NCBI RefSeq assembly: GCF_036324505.1
Contig: NC_086357.1
Coordinates: 23,437,793 to 23,501,792 of the forward strand
DNA: 64,000 bases
Direction of reading: 5' to 3'
From: Eleginops maclovinus
Lineage: Eukaryota; Chordata; Actinopteri; Perciformes; Eleginopidae
In this document: positions 1 through 12,200 of the stretch, piece by piece
How the letters are laid out: every line of letters starts with the position of its first letter
How positions within the stretch are numbered: the first letter of the stretch is position 1
Translations under genes and position numbers: made by a program
The notes under the pieces: generated by a model
Told to the model about the DNA's origin: nothing
Databases searched by the model: none
The model's input: the letters and a program-made list of their open reading frames with translations, nothing else

Positions 1-3000
1 GCATACCGTCTCACTTGTCATGCATAATGCCTTGTGAAGAATTTTTGGCAATAGTGTCGTTCTTTGGAGATGACATCAGTGGAGCAGAATGGCCTGTCTG
101 GCTCCGTTTCTTCCAGCCTTCACTTCTTGTCTCAAACATTCAAATTAAACCCGGCAGACTGACCGCAGAACACCGCAGTGCATAATTTAAACCTGACACC
201 ATAAACGTAAACACGTCTTTCGCTACATAATTTATCCATACTTCTCTTAGTGTTTATTTTGCACGGTAGCAACTCATATATATTAGCTGCAGGTCTGGGC
301 TGGTGCGGTGCTGTGGGTCTGGCTGGGTGGAGGGATACAGTCGTGTTTGGGTTGTGGCGTGGCCCTGAGGCTGAAGTGGTCCCGGTGTGTATAAATGTCC
401 TTCTTGTTTGCTTGTTTGGTGGGCGATGTGAAGGGAAGATGTTGGTCTGGGTTTGTTTTGTATGTGTACCATCTGCCACACTGACAACTCAGCAAAAAAA
501 TACAAAAACAAAAATGTGGAAGATTTAAGAGATTTACCTCTGTTCCACACACACCATCGACTGACCGGTTTCGTCGGGTTTGTTTGCAGAGTGGCCGCTG
601 TGGGCACAAATTATGCCTGGACACGAAACAAGGCCAGTGTGTGAATGGGAGGAATGGGAGAGGATGGTAGCCTCAGAGGAGAAAGGACCGGTTATGTCTA
701 TTCCCCATTAACTGCCACAAATACACTTGGGCGGTTTGACTGTACCAATAAAACAGCACACCTTCACAATGCACACGATCCATGACGGTGCGCCATGGAA
801 TAGAACGGGATACAGCGTTGGAAGCGGGGCCTTGTTCATTGGTTAGAAAGTGCCTCAGTGGCGCTTGAAGTCAGAAATGGCTAGACTGTAGGTACGAAAA
901 GTATCCGTATACGTGGGCCCTTTCCTTAAGCCCCGCCTTCGATCCCGAAGTCGTCGCCGATCCCGAAGTCAGATCATTGGAGGGAAAATAACCTTGAAAA
1001 CTCACTAACATATATTTGGTCTCTTAGCTACTTTTTACAACTTCAGGGAACTGATATTTGGGCCTTTCAAGGGTTCATACTGAGTAGCTGATTTAGCTAA
1101 AAAACGTTATTTGCTGATTCACAGACGCCTCTTTCCCAATTTCAGTCAATGGGAAAAAGTATTTTTGCGCCTTGCATCATCATCGCAGACTGACACAGAA
1201 GTTGCATTACCATTGTTTGTCCACTGACTTCCTGGGGGCTTGTAGTATACAGCCAAAACAAACCTACTTTTGAGCACTTAAATCGTCTTAAAGAGAAGGC
1301 CAAAGACCTAAGAAGGTGATCCCATAGCACTTCTCCATCCATTCACCCTCTCCATTAATCAGGTTTGCATCCCAGCAGCAGCCCCCTGAAGACGACGGGG
1401 ACCCTGAACACCCACCCCCAGCTCCTTCTACCCGATGTATTAGTAAACTGATCTGGCTCAGTAGAGAGGTTAAACTGATTACGTTTTCTGGATGGGACAC
1501 AATTATGACACAATCTCTGCGCAGCGTATAACCAGTCCCAGCCCGGGGTCTTCGGGTTTCCGATACGAAGCCGTGATTAGATGTCGAGGAAATGGGGAAA
1601 CTCAAAATATTGCATTCCAGACAAATGCAATTAGAGTGTATCACATGTTGTAAAACCGGCTTTGATACCTGGTTATGAGGGCGAAGGCAAGGTAGCGCTA
1701 GGTTTGTAGGTTGAGTTCACTGCAGTGCGCCATATATTAAATAGATACCCTAATGCTTATATTGTGAATAATATACCCTTATAGTATGCTGTGTTTCTCA
1801 ACAACAACACATACTTATAATTCTCCTGCATCCTCAAATACACGTGCATTACATCTTTTTTAGCTTTGTTTTTTGTCTGCTTGGTCACTACTATGCTTAA
1901 GGTTAACATGCTTAAAATTTTGTTGTAAGCAAAATATGATTTATAATTATTAATCCAGCTGCTGAACCTCTGGACCAGCAGCTCCAGTTTTTTCCACACA
2001 AGCTTTAGCCGAAAACTCCAACAAATCGGATAATCTAATTGAGTTTCTTGTCCAATAAAAAGCTGTGGACATATCGATGCGCATGACACAGACTGATAGA
2101 AAGAAAATTAAACTTGCATTAAAAATGTTACTATTTTAAGGGTTATAGCCAGGGTTATTTTTTGCTTTTAACGATTCTTTAATTTTTACTTATGATTGAT
2201 GATGATACTAATTTTGATTGTGAGGATAAATACTTTTGTCCTACGAGCATCATGAAATATACCTGTCAAAAAGTTATATATAATCAAATGCTGTTACAAC
2301 AACCGTGACTTAATTTAGAGCGTTTCAGTGTCAGGATTAAGGAAATATATGTGTGCAGTACGAGCAGAAAGTGTTGAGTCCTGTATTCAGATCTAAATGA
2401 TAGATAAGTGGGAGAGAAGGGGAGTCAGGGGAAGGTGTTGGGAGAGTACTGGACCACATTATTGCAAAAGATTGACTGGAAAACTTTTCCCGGACTGACA
2501 AGAAGTTGGCCTGGCCTACTCGACAAGGAAAACAAGCAAGACCCATCCATCCAGGGCTTCATTGGCATGCCAAAACACCAGTCCTTCGCCAGCAGTTTCA
2601 TCGTGCGAACATCACATGTGGACAGTGTTGTGTTTCTCTAAGCATGACGAGCGCACTGCCAAGCGGCACAGCAGACCTGACAGGAAGACGGAGGATAGGA
2701 TGGGATTTGTAGGAATACAATATCCAGCTATCTCGCTACCTGATGGACTCATTTGCCTGGGGAACGACTGACACGGTTAATCCTGGTTATAATTTAAAGC
2801 GTGGCAGAGGCTCGGGACCTTCAGATACAGTGCTATAAGTTGATCCCCGCCAGGTCTTTGTGTGGACTTGATTAGTTCTTTGTTTTTGTGCCAACTTAGC
2901 AGACTTTAGGAGCTCTGTTTCCAAGCATGGAGTTCCTCCTGACATGCTGAATCAATGCCCTTTCTCGCCTATTGACCCTGATTACTTTCAATGAGCCGTG

Positions 3001-3279
3001 TACAAACCTCTCATACTGGGGTGAACATGTGTTAGTGCACAGTCTGAGGAAACAGTTTTTTGGGCTGATCCACTTTTCTGTTTCTCTGTTCAGTTTTAAA
3101 GACTGCATATGTGGTACTGATTCTTGGAACCAGAAAATCATACATTTTTTATATTTTGAGTTTGAACCTTTTCCAGAAATAGCAGTTATATGTGTCGCTA
3201 TCTGAGCGTGTTGAAGTCTTTAGCAGAGGTATTTCGAATACTAAGAATCTTGAGGTTACAATAGAAATACCATGGTTTT

Positions 3280-3676
3280 AGAATACTCCATTTCAAGTAG
3301 AAGTCCTGAATTTAAAATGTTAAAGTATCAAAAGTAAAAGTACTTTTTATGCAGAACGATTCCAATTATATTTGTATAAAGGTTTATATTGTTCTGTTTT
3401 GTCACGATTAAATACATTTAGTTTTTCATTTTGGAATTCTACTGTTTAATACTGAGTGGTTTAGTAGTATACATGTCATAATAACACATTGGTGGTATCT
3501 ATGTAAGAATTAAGAAGTAACTACAAGTCTTTAATAAGTGTAGTGCTGAGAAAAGTACAGTATTTACCTCTGAAATGAAGTGTAGTAGAAGTATAAAGTA
3601 GCAGAAAATGTTAATACTCCTATAAAAAAAACCTCTAAATATAGTACTTACTTGAGTAAAACTACTTCCACAACTG
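3280..3676 (-). mobile_element. Degenerate hAT-like MITE relic (AAGTA-rich family)
   Basis: The segment is dense in the AAGTA/TACTT pentamers typical of this teleost family (AAAGTAAAAGTACTTTTT, GTGTAGTAGAAGTATAAAG) and ends in TTCCACAACTG, a decayed version of the CCACCTCTG terminus. It is the reverse orientation of the better preserved copy at 32816-33320. The left end is too diverged to place exactly, and no target duplication is visible. Confidence 0.5.
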
Positions 3677-4221
3677 CTCTATAGGACCATCAGCTCAGGT
3701 AGCTTCGGGCCTTGCTGGTTCAGTAGCTGGACTCTGAGATTATGGCCTCTAAGCTGTCCAGACAGACCCGAGTGTCAGAGGCTCATACGGGTACAAACAC
3801 ATTAATATCAACGTCACTCGCCACCCGCACCCGCTGCCCAGACGGCTCCAGTTTCAGGCGGCATTCAGAGGAAAAGTCGGGTCATGAGCTGAACCTCAGT
3901 TTTAATTAGCTAATGGCACCTGTTTCATCTCCTGGTCTGAGCTGATTGCTCACAAAAGACTCCATTTACTCCTGAAAACACACGCCATCTTGGCAGCGGC
4001 ATGCGCTCTATGTCTCACCGTCTGCTGCCCAGGGATTTTGACACTCTCTTCCAAAAATCAGTCTAGTAAATCTTAATATATAGATTTTTTTGCTGGTTTC
4101 ACACTTGTGAAAAAAAGGAGGAAATTCCATGATGCACACTTTTTTTCCAACGAGCTCCAACATCCAACTTTCCTTCAACAAGTGCTTTGATTGAGAGTGT
4201 CAGCCAGTGTTTTGGTGTGTG

Positions 4222-4222
<1 letters not shown>

Positions 4223-4291
<69 letters not shown>
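4223..4291. repeat. (TG)n microsatellite
   Basis: About 34 uninterrupted TG units. The open frame over it, which encodes alternating Cys and Val, is an artefact of the repeat. Confidence 0.97.
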
Positions 4292-4293
<2 letters not shown>

Positions 4294-7200
4294 CCCATTA
4301 AGCAGCTAATGCTGGCTTTGTTTAATCATTGTGAAATGGGCGAGTGGCTTCAACATGTGAGTAACGCTAAAGTATGTGGATCTACCCTTTTATCGAAGAA
4401 TTTTCCTTACTCGCATCACCTCAATGGTATGAGCCCTCTGAGAATATTTCTGGAACTTTTTTATCAAATTTCAAAAGAAATTGATAACCTAAATGACCGT
4501 GGATATGCTTCATAATGTCTCCTCGCTTGATGATATATAAATCACCATTGAGTTTGCCTTACTTTACTGATGTGAAATTGTGTGAGCCTTATTAGCCAGG
4601 TGCAAAAATACAATTTTAAAATAAGCCTCAACATTATATCCAAACACAACTCTTCCATTTGCAGCACTTCCTTCATCATTTACAGTAAATAATCCATCAA
4701 AAATGTGCTTAAATCTGCTGCATTTCACCTTTTTTTTCCACTTTTAAATCCGAACAAAACCACAGACTCAAATTCCATGCTTTGAATCCTTCATCCCACG
4801 ACAACACAACCTCCTCCAATAACATTAAAAAGATACTATTGAGGTTAGAAATACCAGAGAAATACTACCAAGAAAGAGCTACGCCAAACAAACCAAATAA
4901 AGTGAAGTGACTCTGCCTGTAAGCGCTCTGCCTCTCCTCACAGACTCTCTGCTTTAGGAGGATACTTTCTGACCTCTGGAGCTCACAGACCATTCTTCAG
5001 ACGCTTGAAATCCTCTGACAAAGCAGAACAATATCAAAGTCTGGGACCATGTCAGGGCTACTCCTGCTGGATATATTTTTAATATTTATGCAGACACAGG
5101 AAAAAAATGTAATAAACTAAAACAACAAGTGAATTAGGCATGAAACACAACAGGATATTGCGGCGAGATTATGTTGTTTCCTTTTCGCCCGTGTGTCCCT
5201 CAGTGCTCGCCTGCTCCACACAACAGCCCGGGGCGAGCTTTAATTGGCGGGGAGAAAAAGAACCAAAACATATTTCCTGAAAAAAAGTAGCAGAACCTTT
5301 TTAAAGAGCCACAAACTCAACCATCTACATGTGGAGGGAACTGAGGAGAATTTCTTAAAAATATTAGCCAGGTACAGACTGTGACAGCCTCATGCAGGGG
5401 TCGGGGTACGACTTGTGATAATGACTTTTTCCTGCCAAGACGCAGCATGAAACAAATGCTAAGCAGCTGTACGAAGAAAAAAAGATACAGTTTATATATA
5501 TAAAGAGAGAGAGAGGGAGAGATGTGTTATGTTTGGATGTGAGTGCCCGCTGGAATCTGCTGCTGGAAAGATAATACAGGGATTAGCTCGGGTTTTTTCT
5601 ACAGCATTTCCAAAACCAAATGTCTCATCTGCTTCCTCTGTAGGAATTGCTCAAATTCTTGAATGTCTTTGTCTATTGCGTGGGTAAGAAAACACAAGAG
5701 GCACCAGTGCTAGTGGCCAAAAAGCACACCATCTCAGAGAAAATAGAAATAAGATGGACACCACTAAAACAAATTAGCAAGCATGCTCTTTAAAAGGCAC
5801 ACAGTGACACTAGGGGGACTATACAAACACAAACACAGGTATAAATACACATGAGAGTGTGTTTATTTTCTCTAGCCCTCCAAGTTTATCTTCCCAAAAG
5901 AACATACATTCAATCCCTGCCAATTAGATGTGTTGATTCAAGCTCGCAAACATTTCACTTTTCTGTTTAAGATCTGTCAAAGAGGAGTGTTACAACCCAA
6001 CGTACTGCACAGGGAATCAATACTTCCTATTGTACGAGTGAACAGAACAATATCCCAGTTTTTACACAGGCTGCGGAAATGTGTGTGTTTGGAACGAAGG
6101 TGATCGGGAGGTGAGGTGTGTGGTGGTGTTTCAGACAGAACCCAGTGGCTCGTCCACACTGAGCCAAATTGTTCCAGAGCTCACATATGGTAAACATCTC
6201 CGAAAACACACATAAACACACCGATACACGCACCTCCACAGTGACAGTCATGCATACACCTTCAGCGTACACACATGCAAACATTCACTCAGTGTCAAAA
6301 AAGTCTACAAAGAGCAGCAACAACGACAAATGAGGAAGAAATATAAAAGCCGAGTTAAAGCCTTTAATTCAGCACACTCCCAGAGCAGAATTAACAGTTG
6401 GGGGACACATAATGCAGCAAATTACTTCCAAATGTTGAGTCCACGCTAAGCCAAGGGAGCAGAAACCATGTGACGCAAAGCAGAGAGAACAGTTTGTGTC
6501 TCTTTGGCTTCAATTCGCTCAGATGTGCACTATAACAAGTATCAGAATTACTCAGAATCAACATGAATGTCTTTATCCAACTCGACAAAAAAACTGCAGT
6601 TGAATACATGTTTCTGTTAACACACTACAAGGCACCAGTAATTACAAAAATAAACAAGACCTGGATTGTTTTTCTCTTAAGACAAATAAAAAGCCATGGA
6701 GATAAAGCAGGTGCTGCAGCACGCTCCGTTTCTCAACTAATTAGGATTTTGGACGGCTTCCCGAACTCGAAGAGGACCACTTTTGACAGTGGCTTTGGGT
6801 GAAGCCGTGACTTGAGCAAGACTAGCAAATGTAACCGAGCATCCCTCTGTGGCTCCTTTCTCCAGACTACTGCATTTCTCCTCGTGTTTGGCTTGGACAT
6901 GAAGCCAACTCACTTAATACTTGTGGGACAGCTAAACATTTAAAGCTCCCATTTAAAAGGATCAAGTGTAGGCATTGTTTGGTTATGTTAACCATATGTG
7001 TTGGCTTTTCATGATCTGAATCCTGTCTCGAAAAACAGAGTGCTCGTGAAAATAAACATGGCTTCGCCCTACACAAATTGAGGACTAATTGTGTATTTGG
7101 ACTAAGTCTTTCTTAAGGCTTTTTCCATTTGCTAAGGGATGCCGGGGAGTGACAGCTTGACATTGATTAGAGTGTTGACTTGTGGAATCGGAGCCTTACC

Positions 7201-7692
7201 TGTAAAGAATACAACCACAAATCTATTTATACTGACGAGGTAGAACTGCTTTTACCGCAGCCCACATCTTCAGGGGAGAAAAAAACCCCTCTTTTTCTAC
7301 CTGTTCAACTAAAAATACAGGAATTATAATCATAACTGTTTCTCAACCAAAACATAATAAATGTTTTTGTTGAAAAGTAATCAGCAGTGAAGCAAGTCCA
7401 GTCTGGGTTTTGGACACAATTGCAGTGTATCTTGTTGAAGAGAAATCTTGAGGGACTTTAAATGTGCTTGTGTGTAATTCACAAAACAGATGGTTGCAAT
7501 TACATGAAAAACTACTCATAATAAAACAATAAATACAACCCAAAGATTTCAAAAAGAAGCAAAGATTATTAAAAGTAAGCTGACCATGACGGGGCTTTCA
7601 ACAATACTGGGCGGTGTGAATCTGACCGACCATTGGTGTTTTTTAATCTGCTGAGTGTTGGGTGCGCTATCCAACAGATTGCGATGACTCAC

Positions 7693-9208
7693 CATGCACT
7701 TGTTGGGTTTCTCTCCGGAGTGGACCCTCATGTGAATGAGCAGCTTGTAGCGGGCGTTGAAGGGCTTGTAGCGGCGGATGCAGCCGGCCCAGAAGCAGGT
7801 GAAGTCCTCTCCTTTGCGCTGGTCGATGTGGACCTTTTCGATGTGCCTCACCAGCTCCTCCTGCTGCTCGTACGCGGCGCTGCAGTCGATCCAGCGACAC
7901 ACCTGCTTATCCACCATCGCTCCGCCTCCAACTTCTTCCCGCTCCGGGGCCGCGTGAGACCCCGGAGGGCCTCCAGAGGTCTGTTTGAGTCCCAGGGAGG
8001 AGGGTGGTGCCGTTTGCTGGCTCTGGTGGTGCAGCAGGCCCCCAGGACCGGGCCCCTGGTATTGGTGCAGGTGGTAGGGCGGAGGCATGGCGGGGCGAGA
8101 GGGGTGGTTAGGCTGACGTAGTTGCCCGCTGCGACCACTCAAGTGATGGTGGTGATGATAGTGGTGCTGAAAGAGCTCATCTTCGCTTGGGGAAAAGTCA
8201 TCAAGGGGCTCCTGTTTGAGGACCGCCCCTGATCTTTGGCCCCCATCCAGGAGAGTCGCAGCTTCGGTCCCTGAATGCAGCATCCCGGACATCAGAGCCC
8301 CACTCATCAGTAGCCCCAACCCGTCCGATCCTCCTCCTCCTCCCACTCCTCCCCCGGCTGCTCCTCCAGCCCCACGGCCCTGCAGCATAGAGCCCCGCTC
8401 CTCACACGGCCCCTGGCTCTGCCCCTGCTCCGGCTCCACTGATGACACTGAAGAGGAGGATGATGAGGAGGAGGAGGAGGAGGAGGAGAGGGACAGCAGG
8501 CAGGTGGCGGGTGATGAAAGCTGACAGCTCTCCTGTAGCGAGGCCTGCTGGGGGCTGCCGTGAGGGGGGGGCCTGTGGGGGGCTTCCCGGGAGCAGGAGT
8601 TAGAGGGTGGGGATGTAGAGGAGGAGGAGGAGGAAGAGGAGGAGAAGCCGGCGCTGCTTGGCGAGAGGTTTGAGCGGAAACCGTTGACGCACGCCACCAT
8701 GGACATCTGGGAAGAGGAGCAGATGATGGCGGTGATATTGATCTCCTCAGAGGCAGCGGCGGGAGTCAATGGGGAGGATGTGACGACGGCGCTGGCAGCC
8801 GCGGCGGCAGAGGACTGCGAGGCGAGAGACAGGCAGCGTCTCCTCAGACTGCTCGCACTGAGCAGCCGCGCTGACTGACGGGGGGACAATGCCAGCGGGG
8901 AGGAGCCATCTTCATTATTAAACGGTTGAACGGCGTTCTCTGACACGGCACTACCGACCGTGCACGCGCCGGTGCTAACATGAGGCGCCCCGACTATCTC
9001 GTCCCTCGTCATTCCCAGGACTTGGCCTCCGCTACAGTTCTGAAACCCGGCCTGAGACGAGCTGTGGACCCCGGCGTTGGAGATCTTGTAGCCCATTGAG
9101 TTCTCCTGTTTGATTGGGTACGGGAGAGAGGAGCGGGCCCTGTTGGCAGTGTCGCAGTCGGGGCCCGGTGAGGCCCCCGGCAGGGTCCTCTGGAAGGCAG
9201 AGCAGGAT
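7693..9208 (-). CDS. glis1: glis1 large exon with zinc fingers 1 and 2
   Basis: The acceptor is TTTTCTCCTTACAG|A at 9208 and the donor AAGTGCATG|GTGAGT at 7693, so the exon is 1516 nt and ends on a codon boundary. The first ~430 residues are low complexity: two Ser runs (from GAG/AGG tracts at about 8451-8491 and 8617-8644 on the plus strand), a His run near 8139-8171, and Gly/Pro-rich stretches. LKQEPLDDFSPSEDE looks like an acidic, SUMO-linked regulatory segment. Fingers 1 and 2 occupy 7693-7899. Finger 1 has the long, atypical spacing of GLI/ZIC/GLIS first fingers. Open frames on the opposite strand here are antisense shadows of the Ser and Pro repeats. Confidence 0.9.
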
Positions 9209-12200
9209 CTGTAAGGAGAAAATGCACAAAGAGGAATATGAGCGCTGTTAGCTCACAGGATGATGACAGACACTGCCATCCTTCCCACCAGAACAACTGT
9301 CAGAGTTTAGCCTCCTGCTTAACCCTTCACATCATTCTCTCAGTTTACAATAAAATCATCGTCAATAAGTCCCACTGGCTGAAAATAACTCATTCATGGT
9401 AAAGGAGCCAACATTAGCATTGTGTAGGTGACATCAGGTGATGTGGATGAATCCACCGCTCACGATCCAGTGTTTTTATGAATAAATGAAACAGGATCCC
9501 AGGGTAGTGAGAGGATGTGAATGGGCATTTATGACTAAGAATAGAGAGAGGGGGGAGGGATGGATGGCTACTGAGAGCGAGAGGCCACTGGCTAGTGTGT
9601 CCATCTGACAGGCTTTGATGACACAAAGGGGTTAAACCCAACCCAACATTTGGGAGAAATAGGGAGTCACCTGTTTTGGTGGCATAATTACAGCCTATGA
9701 AGGGTCACCGTTTACAATACTGTGTATTATGGTGGGAATCTCTGCCCCACTGAATGGGGGACCCAGGTCATATTTCCCCATGCGTTGCTGTGATCTCCTA
9801 CATAATCATTCCTGTCAGTTGGCTTATTATGGATTTTGTCCAAAGCCCCTGAGTGATGTGAGAAGAGCTCTCTTTTCTCCGGGCTGTCTCATGAAGGAAT
9901 CGTCTTTGTCCCTTCCCCGGAGCACGCTAGGGGAAAAACAGAGCTAACGCTAGCTGGGGTTGGAGAAACTTTGTCATCGTTGTTGTTAATAAAGCCTTGA
10001 CCCCTACTACCCTCTCTCTCTTTCTGTTCAGGAGCACCATTTCCTGTTTGGCTATAGGGAAAATATTGAGACACGATATGAGAGAAGAGAGCGGCTGTCC
10101 AGAAGCTCTTCGGTGGGATGAGGAGGGGGAAAAAGGGACGATATCCATCACAGAAAACCTTGCTGGAAATTATTTCTGACTTGACAAACAGTAGGCAAAG
10201 ACTGCGCAACATAAGAAACGCATTAGTGTAACATAAATGTTGTACTTTGGACCCCATCGGTGTGTTTTATGAGGCAAAGCTTCCCAGCTACATATTCCTG
10301 CATCTGGTTTACAATAGCAGAGATAATGAGAAACACACAGTACCTGCAGCACGTTAGTAATGCTACACCGAGCAGGAAACACTCAAAAGAAAATAATTGA
10401 ACGACGGCAACGATAGGGACAGTTTACCTGGTGTCTTGGTGAGGGCCGTCCTGCAGAATGAGGTCTGGTGTAGGTCTGTCGCAGTGGAGGCTCTGGGTAT
10501 AAAGCCCCCCTAAATGACCCCCCACCAGCAGGCTCTGCCCACATCGCATCAGGGTGCCCTCAGCGTCACCCAGCTCCGTCTCCAGATCCTTCTCCGAGCA
10601 GTAGGCACCATTCACTGGCAGAGAAGCAGAGGAAACATCACTAAAATGGTCCAAATCAGGGGTTTCTAAGACATTGACTGTAATTTTCACTACTTTATTT
10701 ATTTTGTGTGTATACATTTTGTATATTTACAAGGCAGAGGAATAACTCGACCTTCTTCCTTAATAGTTCCCACTTTAGTTTGTATGGTGGTGTGTTAGGA
10801 TTACTACACAGATGTGGAGATGAGTGTAAAATAATTTCTAGATCTTGACAAGTTGTTAGATCATAAAGTAAAATACTATACTGTGTAGTTCCACAAACCT
10901 GTGACATGAGTAAATGATAAACTGAGGCCTTGAATTGTTAAAATTGCACTTATTTAAGATAGTTAACTAAATGTGAGCCTTTTAAAAATGTATTTTTCTG
11001 CACTAAAACCAAGGGAACAATTTGGAGTAGTCTTGAATTAAAGGTTACTATGCTATGATTCTACGGGTGCGACCCACTTGAGATCATTTGTATGTGGCAC
11101 CTGAACTAAAATGAGAAACCCCTGGTCTAAATCATCGATATGTGAAGCTTAGCGGTGATCCAATGTGACTCTCAAATTAAAAAGCTGGCTGTGCCGACTG
11201 GACACAGCGACGTGCTGACTGCCCTGGAACGATCCTCAGTTTACGTTGGGAGCCACGCCATCACAGACATGTTGAAATCCTATTAGATAGGAATATTCTC
11301 CAGAGGAATAATTATTGGCTGCCACAAGCGTAGTATTGTGTGATTTATAGAGGGCTCTTTGGCAAAGTCAAAGTGGTGACAGTAAGAATAACGTCCGAGA
11401 GATTTATTGCCAAATATTATTGCTGGAGTAATTGTATTCCAAATGGCGGTGTGTCCATTTCGGAAAAATAAACAAACTGGAGCGAATGAGCCTGGCAGAT
11501 CCAGACAGTGAAAGTGTTACTGTGTTCATTATTTAAATTACATGCTGTCAGCTAAATGTACCACCAGTTGTTCTAATTATATGCAATCAATCTTTTGGTG
11601 AAGCTGGTGACCTCATTATTTAATTTCATCAATTTAACATTTGATTTATTTAATCTGTCGATGATTCATTTAGTAAAAAAGCACTTAATCGAGAAGTTAA
11701 GGGTAAATGAACTGATCATTGAAGCTGTTTCGAACTTTAACCCAAAAGCCTTCTTGAGTGAATAACAAAAAAGAAAGGAGGAATCTGTCAAACTAACTAT
11801 CGACGTGACATGGCGTTATCGATTCGCCGCTTCTCTGTCCGTTATGCCAGTTTATTTCTGCCGTTTTTTGACAAATGTCTCTCACACTCTTCCAGTCCCG
11901 CCACAAAACCCATCTCTTCTCCTCTGCCTACCCATAAACCCCTCCCCATCAATTCATGCCTGTTGATGGTCTTTGTTTGCCCTTGTCTGTTTGTACTCCC
12001 CACACCACAACCGTCCCTTATATTGTAAAGCGACTTTTCAAAACTTTATAAAAAAAAGCATTATTATTATTATTAATGAGTTTGTTCGATGGCGAAATAC
12101 ATGGGGATACAAATGTGTTATTAAATGTAAATTAGCTGCATTTCCTCTTTCAAATATAAGCATTTTGTATAGTTTATAGTGTATTTACTCCTCATGCTCA

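Larger units (their letters stand above)
1..7692 (-). other. glis1: glis1 intron downstream of the zinc-finger 1-2 exon
   Basis: I searched by eye, on the minus strand, for the conserved finger 3-5 sequence expected after KCM and found none, so this stretch is read as intron. It is AT-rich with no long credible frame. It holds a duplicated 13-mer at 940-952 and 958-970, a degenerate transposon-like segment at 3280-3676, a TG microsatellite at 4223-4291, and a short purine run near 5500. The part at about 1020-1350 resembles a dispersed fish repeat, but I cannot name it. Confidence 0.6.

Noticed and set aside
7633..8121. 162-codon open frame on the plus strand over the zinc fingers
   Set aside because: Antisense shadow of the glis1 exon; the zinc-finger reading on the minus strand is unambiguous.
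8216..8524. Pro/Glu-rich open frame on the plus strand
   Set aside because: It is the antisense of the glis1 Ser and Gly tracts and has no independent support.
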